Assembly (NCBI GenBank): GCA_947497145.1
Contig: CANMFQ010000022.1
Coordinates: 1 to 64,000 of the forward strand
Source: an uncultured Flavobacteriaceae bacterium
GTDB lineage: Bacteria; Bacteroidota; Bacteroidia; Flavobacteriales; Flavobacteriaceae
DNA length: 64,000 nucleotides
Reading direction: 5' to 3'
This document shows positions 61,810 through 64,000 of the stretch, piece after piece. Positions within the stretch are counted from its first letter, which is position 1, and the number at the start of each line of letters is the position of its first letter. Both the position numbers and the translations under genes were made by a program. Below the pieces are notes generated by a model that saw only the letters and a program-made list of their open reading frames with translations, had not been told where the DNA came from and searched no databases.

Positions 61810-61824
61810 GTAGGATTGAGAATT

Positions 61825-62478
61825 TTAGTATCGCTTTTTTCCGCGATTGTTATTGTTTCTTTGGTTTTTCTTGCCAGAATTATTAGAGCGTACGGTCTTG
61901 GCTACCCGGTTTTTTAAGAACTGTCCGCTATCCGTTAAGGTTTCATCAACAATATTGATTTTACCATCAGACAACTCATATAAATGTTTGAATATCACTT
62001 GATCATCTACGGTATCCTTATTCCAGTTCAAATAGCACTTTTTCATGTGATTTGCAATTGCATACTCCAAACCATCACGCATATCGCCTTTGTCCCACTC
62101 TACGGCAACATCAATCATTCTTTTGATGTTATTACCATAAAATCGATATTTAGGGAAATTTTGAGGATATTCAAGCGGCTCTGGACGCTGCTGTAAAACC
62201 TCTTTTGAAGTTATAGGAAAAGGAGAATCTACATCAAGTTTAAAATCAGACATAATAAATAACTGATCCCAAAGCTTGTGCTGAAAATCTGGCACATCAC
62301 GTAAATGGGGCTGTAAATTTCCCATTACATCAATGATAGACTTGGCAATTTTGTTTCTTTCTTCTCTATCTTCTATAGTGACCGCATGATCAACCATTTT
62401 CTGAAAATGACGTCCATATTCAGGAATAATCAAATGCGAACGCTCGGTATTGTATTCTAAATTTTCTACTAAATTCAA
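61825..62478 (-). CDS. DUF4290 protein
   Basis: 217 residues. It begins MNLVENLEYNTERSHLIIPE, the typical start of DUF4290 proteins, and continues with YGRHFQKMVDHAVTIEDREE and GNLQPHLRDVPDFQHKLWDQ. The C-terminus is a basic, Asn/Lys/Arg-rich tail (VRSNNSGKKNQRNNNNRGKK), suggesting nucleic-acid binding, although that is inference. The family is found mainly in Bacteroidota and its role is unknown. A position directly before murA (15 bases) is a stable arrangement in this group and points to co-expression with wall synthesis. Confidence 0.8.
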   Translation of the reverse strand: MNLVENLEYNTERSHLIIPEYGRHFQKMVDHAVTIEDREERNKIAKSIIDVMGNLQPHLRDVPDFQHKLWDQLFIMSDFKLDVDSPFPITSKEVLQQRPEPLEYPQNFPKYRFYGNNIKRMIDVAVEWDKGDMRDGLEYAIANHMKKCYLNWNKDTVDDQVIFKHLYELSDGKINIVDETLTDSGQFLKNRVAKTVRSNNSGKKNQRNNNNRGKKRY

Positions 62479-62557
62479 ATTGAAATGTTTTTACTTATAA
62501 AAAGGAAGTACTCTTATAACGGTTGCAAATTAACAAAATTATACTACAAAAGCTATT

Positions 62558-62845
62558 CTATAGCGATATTACCCCTTCAACCAAACTAACTTCCTTATAT
62601 TTTGCGATTACGGCATCAGAATTTTTTAATTTCACCGTAATAGAAATACTGGTATAGGTACCGTTTTTTGATTGTTTTGATTGAATTACTGCTCCCATTT
62701 GATCAAAAATAGCATGAATTTGATCAATTTTACCCGCATCGGTTGGCACTATAAATTTATACAGGTAATTTGATGGCCATTTTGAAGTTTCATCTAACTG
62801 CTCTTTTAGCCTTTTATAAAATGCGACAGACTTATCATTATCCAT
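62558..62845 (-). CDS. DUF493 family protein
   Basis: 95 residues from the ATG at 62845. An upstream ATG at 62863 lies inside the -7 box TATATTTG (62868-62861), so a transcript from that promoter could not include it; this decides the start. The fold is the small ferredoxin-like DUF493/YbeD type: WPSNYLYKFIVPTDAGKIDQ, then GTYTSISITVKLKNSDAVIA. The family is sometimes linked to lipoate or allosteric regulation, without a proven role. It is first in the leftward unit ahead of DUF4290 and murA, 79 bases from the next gene. Confidence 0.82.
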   Translation of the reverse strand: MDNDKSVAFYKRLKEQLDETSKWPSNYLYKFIVPTDAGKIDQIHAIFDQMGAVIQSKQSKNGTYTSISITVKLKNSDAVIAKYKEVSLVEGVISL

Positions 62846-62860
62846 TGAAATACTTTTCTG

Positions 62861-62913
62861 CAAATATAGCTGTTCATTGTTATTTTTTTATAGTAATGGT
62901 TTGATTACTTTTG
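62861..62913. promoter_or_regulatory. Divergent -7 boxes between DUF493 and the ATPase gene
   Basis: TATATTTG on the - strand (62868-62861) lies 15 bases before the DUF493 start. TACTTTTG on the + strand (62906-62913) lies 19 bases before the TTG start of the ATPase. Both fit TAnnTTTG; the -33 elements are not clear. Confidence 0.5.
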
Positions 62914-62932
62914 CAGCATCAACGCTTTAACT

Positions 62933-63496
62933 TTGCAAACAAAAAAAATAGTCATTACTGGCGGTCCTAGCACCGGAAAAACAGCTGTAATTGAAAACCT
63001 AGAAGATCAAGGCTTTACCTGTTTGCATGAAGTGATTAGAAGCATGACGCTACAGAAAAAAGAAGAACAGCAAACACGTAATTTCAAATCAAACCCTATT
63101 GTATCTGTTGATGATCCTATGGCTTTTAATAACGCTATTTTAAAAGCTAGAATCGCGCAATATAAAACCATTGAAAGTATTGAAAAAGATGTGGTTTTCT
63201 TAGACAGAGGCATTCCTGATGTGCTTGCTTACATGGACTGTTTTAAACAAACTTACGATGAACATTTTATCGAAGCTTGTACAAAGCATAGCTATGATTT
63301 TGTTTTTTTCATGCCTCCATGGCAAGAAATCTATGTTTCTGATAACGAACGACTAGAAAGTTATGAAGAATCTCTTTTGATAAATGAATGTTTACTTAAC
63401 ACTTATCAGCAATTAGGGTATAATACCATCATTGTGCCTAAAGATAGTATTGCAAACAGAATAGATTTTATATTAAATACAATACAAGCTGGTTAA
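62933..63496 (+). CDS. AAA-type NTP-binding protein (AAA_28-like, NadR/kinase-like fold)
   Basis: 187 residues. The P-loop is TGGPSTGKTAVIENLEDQGF (about 8-27) with GPSTGKT as Walker A. VVFLDRGIPDVLAYMDCF (about 83-100) holds the Walker B-like Asp and a DRGIPD motif typical of small AAA_28 ATPase/kinase-like proteins. FVFFMPPWQEIYVSDNERLE is the lid region. Function unknown; possibly a nucleoside or nucleotide kinase-type protein. The start is a TTG at 62933, the first possible codon before the P-loop strand, 19 bases behind a -7 box. It lies between the DUF493 gene (divergent) and recQ (same strand, 77 bases on). Confidence 0.75.
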   Translation: MQTKKIVITGGPSTGKTAVIENLEDQGFTCLHEVIRSMTLQKKEEQQTRNFKSNPIVSVDDPMAFNNAILKARIAQYKTIESIEKDVVFLDRGIPDVLAYMDCFKQTYDEHFIEACTKHSYDFVFFMPPWQEIYVSDNERLESYEESLLINECLLNTYQQLGYNTIIVPKDSIANRIDFILNTIQAG

Positions 63497-63510
63497 TTTT
63501 TATTAGTAGA

Positions 63511-63518
63511 TAACTTTG
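63511..63518 (+). promoter_or_regulatory. -7 box of recQ
   Basis: TAACTTTG fits TAnnTTTG and lies 55 bases before the recQ ATG. No clear -33 TTG. Confidence 0.5.
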
Positions 63519-63573
63519 CGCTTTAAAAACACTTCATCATTTTAAATCATATAGCTAACGTGAATTTTTTCTT

Positions 63574-64000
63574 ATGAAAAATCCCCTAGAAATTTTAAAA
63601 AAGTATTGGGGCTTTACGTCGTTTAGAGGCTCTCAAGAAGAAATCATCACGGCTATTTTAAAAAAACAAGATACCCTAGCCCTTCTCCCTACTGGAGGGG
63701 GTAAGTCTATTTGTTTTCAAATTCCTGCATTGGCCAACGATGGTATATGTATTGTTGTTTCTCCGCTTATTGCGTTAATTCAAAACCAAGTAAATCACCT
63801 CAAAGAAAGAGGCATAAAAGCCATTGCCCTAACAGGCGGCATTCCTTTTCATGAAGTAAATCAACTGCTTGACAATTGCTTATATGGAAATTATAAATTT
63901 TTATACCTGTCTCCCGAGCGTTTGCAACAAGAAATTGTGCAAGAACGCATTCAAAAAATGAATGTTAACCTAATTGCTATTGATGAAGCACACTGCATTT
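63574..64000 (+). CDS. recQ: ATP-dependent DNA helicase RecQ, N-terminal part (cut by window end)
   Basis: Only the first ~142 residues are in the window. They show the RecQ-family start LKKYWGFTSFRGSQEEIITA (motif 0, with the Gln that contacts ATP). Walker A is LLPTGGGKSICFQIPAL, motif Ia is IVVSPLIALIQNQV, and the DExH box is IAIDEAHCI at the very end. RecQ unwinds DNA 3' to 5' in recombination and repair. The remaining helicase domain, zinc-binding RQC and HRDC domains cannot be checked. The ATG at 63574 follows a -7 box by 55 bases. Confidence 0.93.
   Translation, partial: MKNPLEILKKYWGFTSFRGSQEEIITAILKKQDTLALLPTGGGKSICFQIPALANDGICIVVSPLIALIQNQVNHLKERGIKAIALTGGIPFHEVNQLLDNCLYGNYKFLYLSPERLQQEIVQERIQKMNVNLIAIDEAHCI

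Overview
The window looks like a marine-type flavobacterium (Bacteroidota, family Flavobacteriaceae or close to it). The grounds are low GC, a type B type-IX-secretion C-terminal domain, a SusC-like outer-membrane barrel, many lipoproteins with a Cys lipobox, TPR-containing sensor kinases, LytTR regulators, a MoxR/DUF58/DUF4129 operon, and promoter -7 boxes of the Bacteroidota form TAnnTTTG. No rRNA, tRNA, CRISPR array or phage was recognised. Genus is not resolved; all family assignments are from motif recognition without a database search.

1-7257 is an accessory region. Small, AT-rich, mostly lipoprotein or membrane genes (a SUKH-like protein, a TlpA-like lipoprotein, a Cys-rich protein with a CPBP protease, and two unknown lipoproteins) stand one after another on the + strand. 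Almost every one is followed by a copy of the same ~100-250 bp structured repeat, and an IS1182-type transposase remnant is embedded. It looks like a gene-cassette array whose left end lies outside the window.

7258-22000 is conserved chromosome: an acyltransferase and a Nudix hydrolase divergent from a cyclophilin lipoprotein (their start codons overlap in one CATG), a TRIC-type channel and an RDD protein, the SpoIIM/membrane/DUF4129/DUF4350/MoxR/DUF58 operon, then an outer-membrane DUF5916 protein, a MobA-like nucleotidyltransferase and an amidohydrolase.

22205-33600 holds a VWA lipoprotein and the most unusual locus here. A SusC-like barrel that keeps its carboxypeptidase-regulatory domain but has no plug domain is followed 4 bases later by a 1521-residue alpha-2-macroglobulin-like protein. 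That second protein carries a complete SusC-type plug in its middle and a GCxEQ thioester motif further on. The two genes look like a TonB-dependent transporter whose plug is supplied in trans by a macroglobulin. A convergent cluster (M14 carboxypeptidase, amidase, 3D-domain protein) follows.

33764-43330 holds a serine hydrolase, a beta-helix lipoprotein and a signalling cluster: a LytTR protein with a degenerate receiver, a 56-residue exported peptide with its own terminator, a TPR sensor kinase and its response regulator. An unknown gene and glyA follow. 43537-53470 holds uvrA, an Arg/Ser-rich exported protein behind a sigma-54-like promoter, an HxlR regulator with a dyad promoter, a bestrophin plus CDGSH/glutamate-synthase-like pair, and a sialate O-acetylesterase. 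53475-64000 holds comM/yifB, a penicillin acylase, a T9SS type B protein, murA (Asp instead of the usual catalytic Cys), DUF4290, DUF493, an AAA-type ATPase and the start of recQ.
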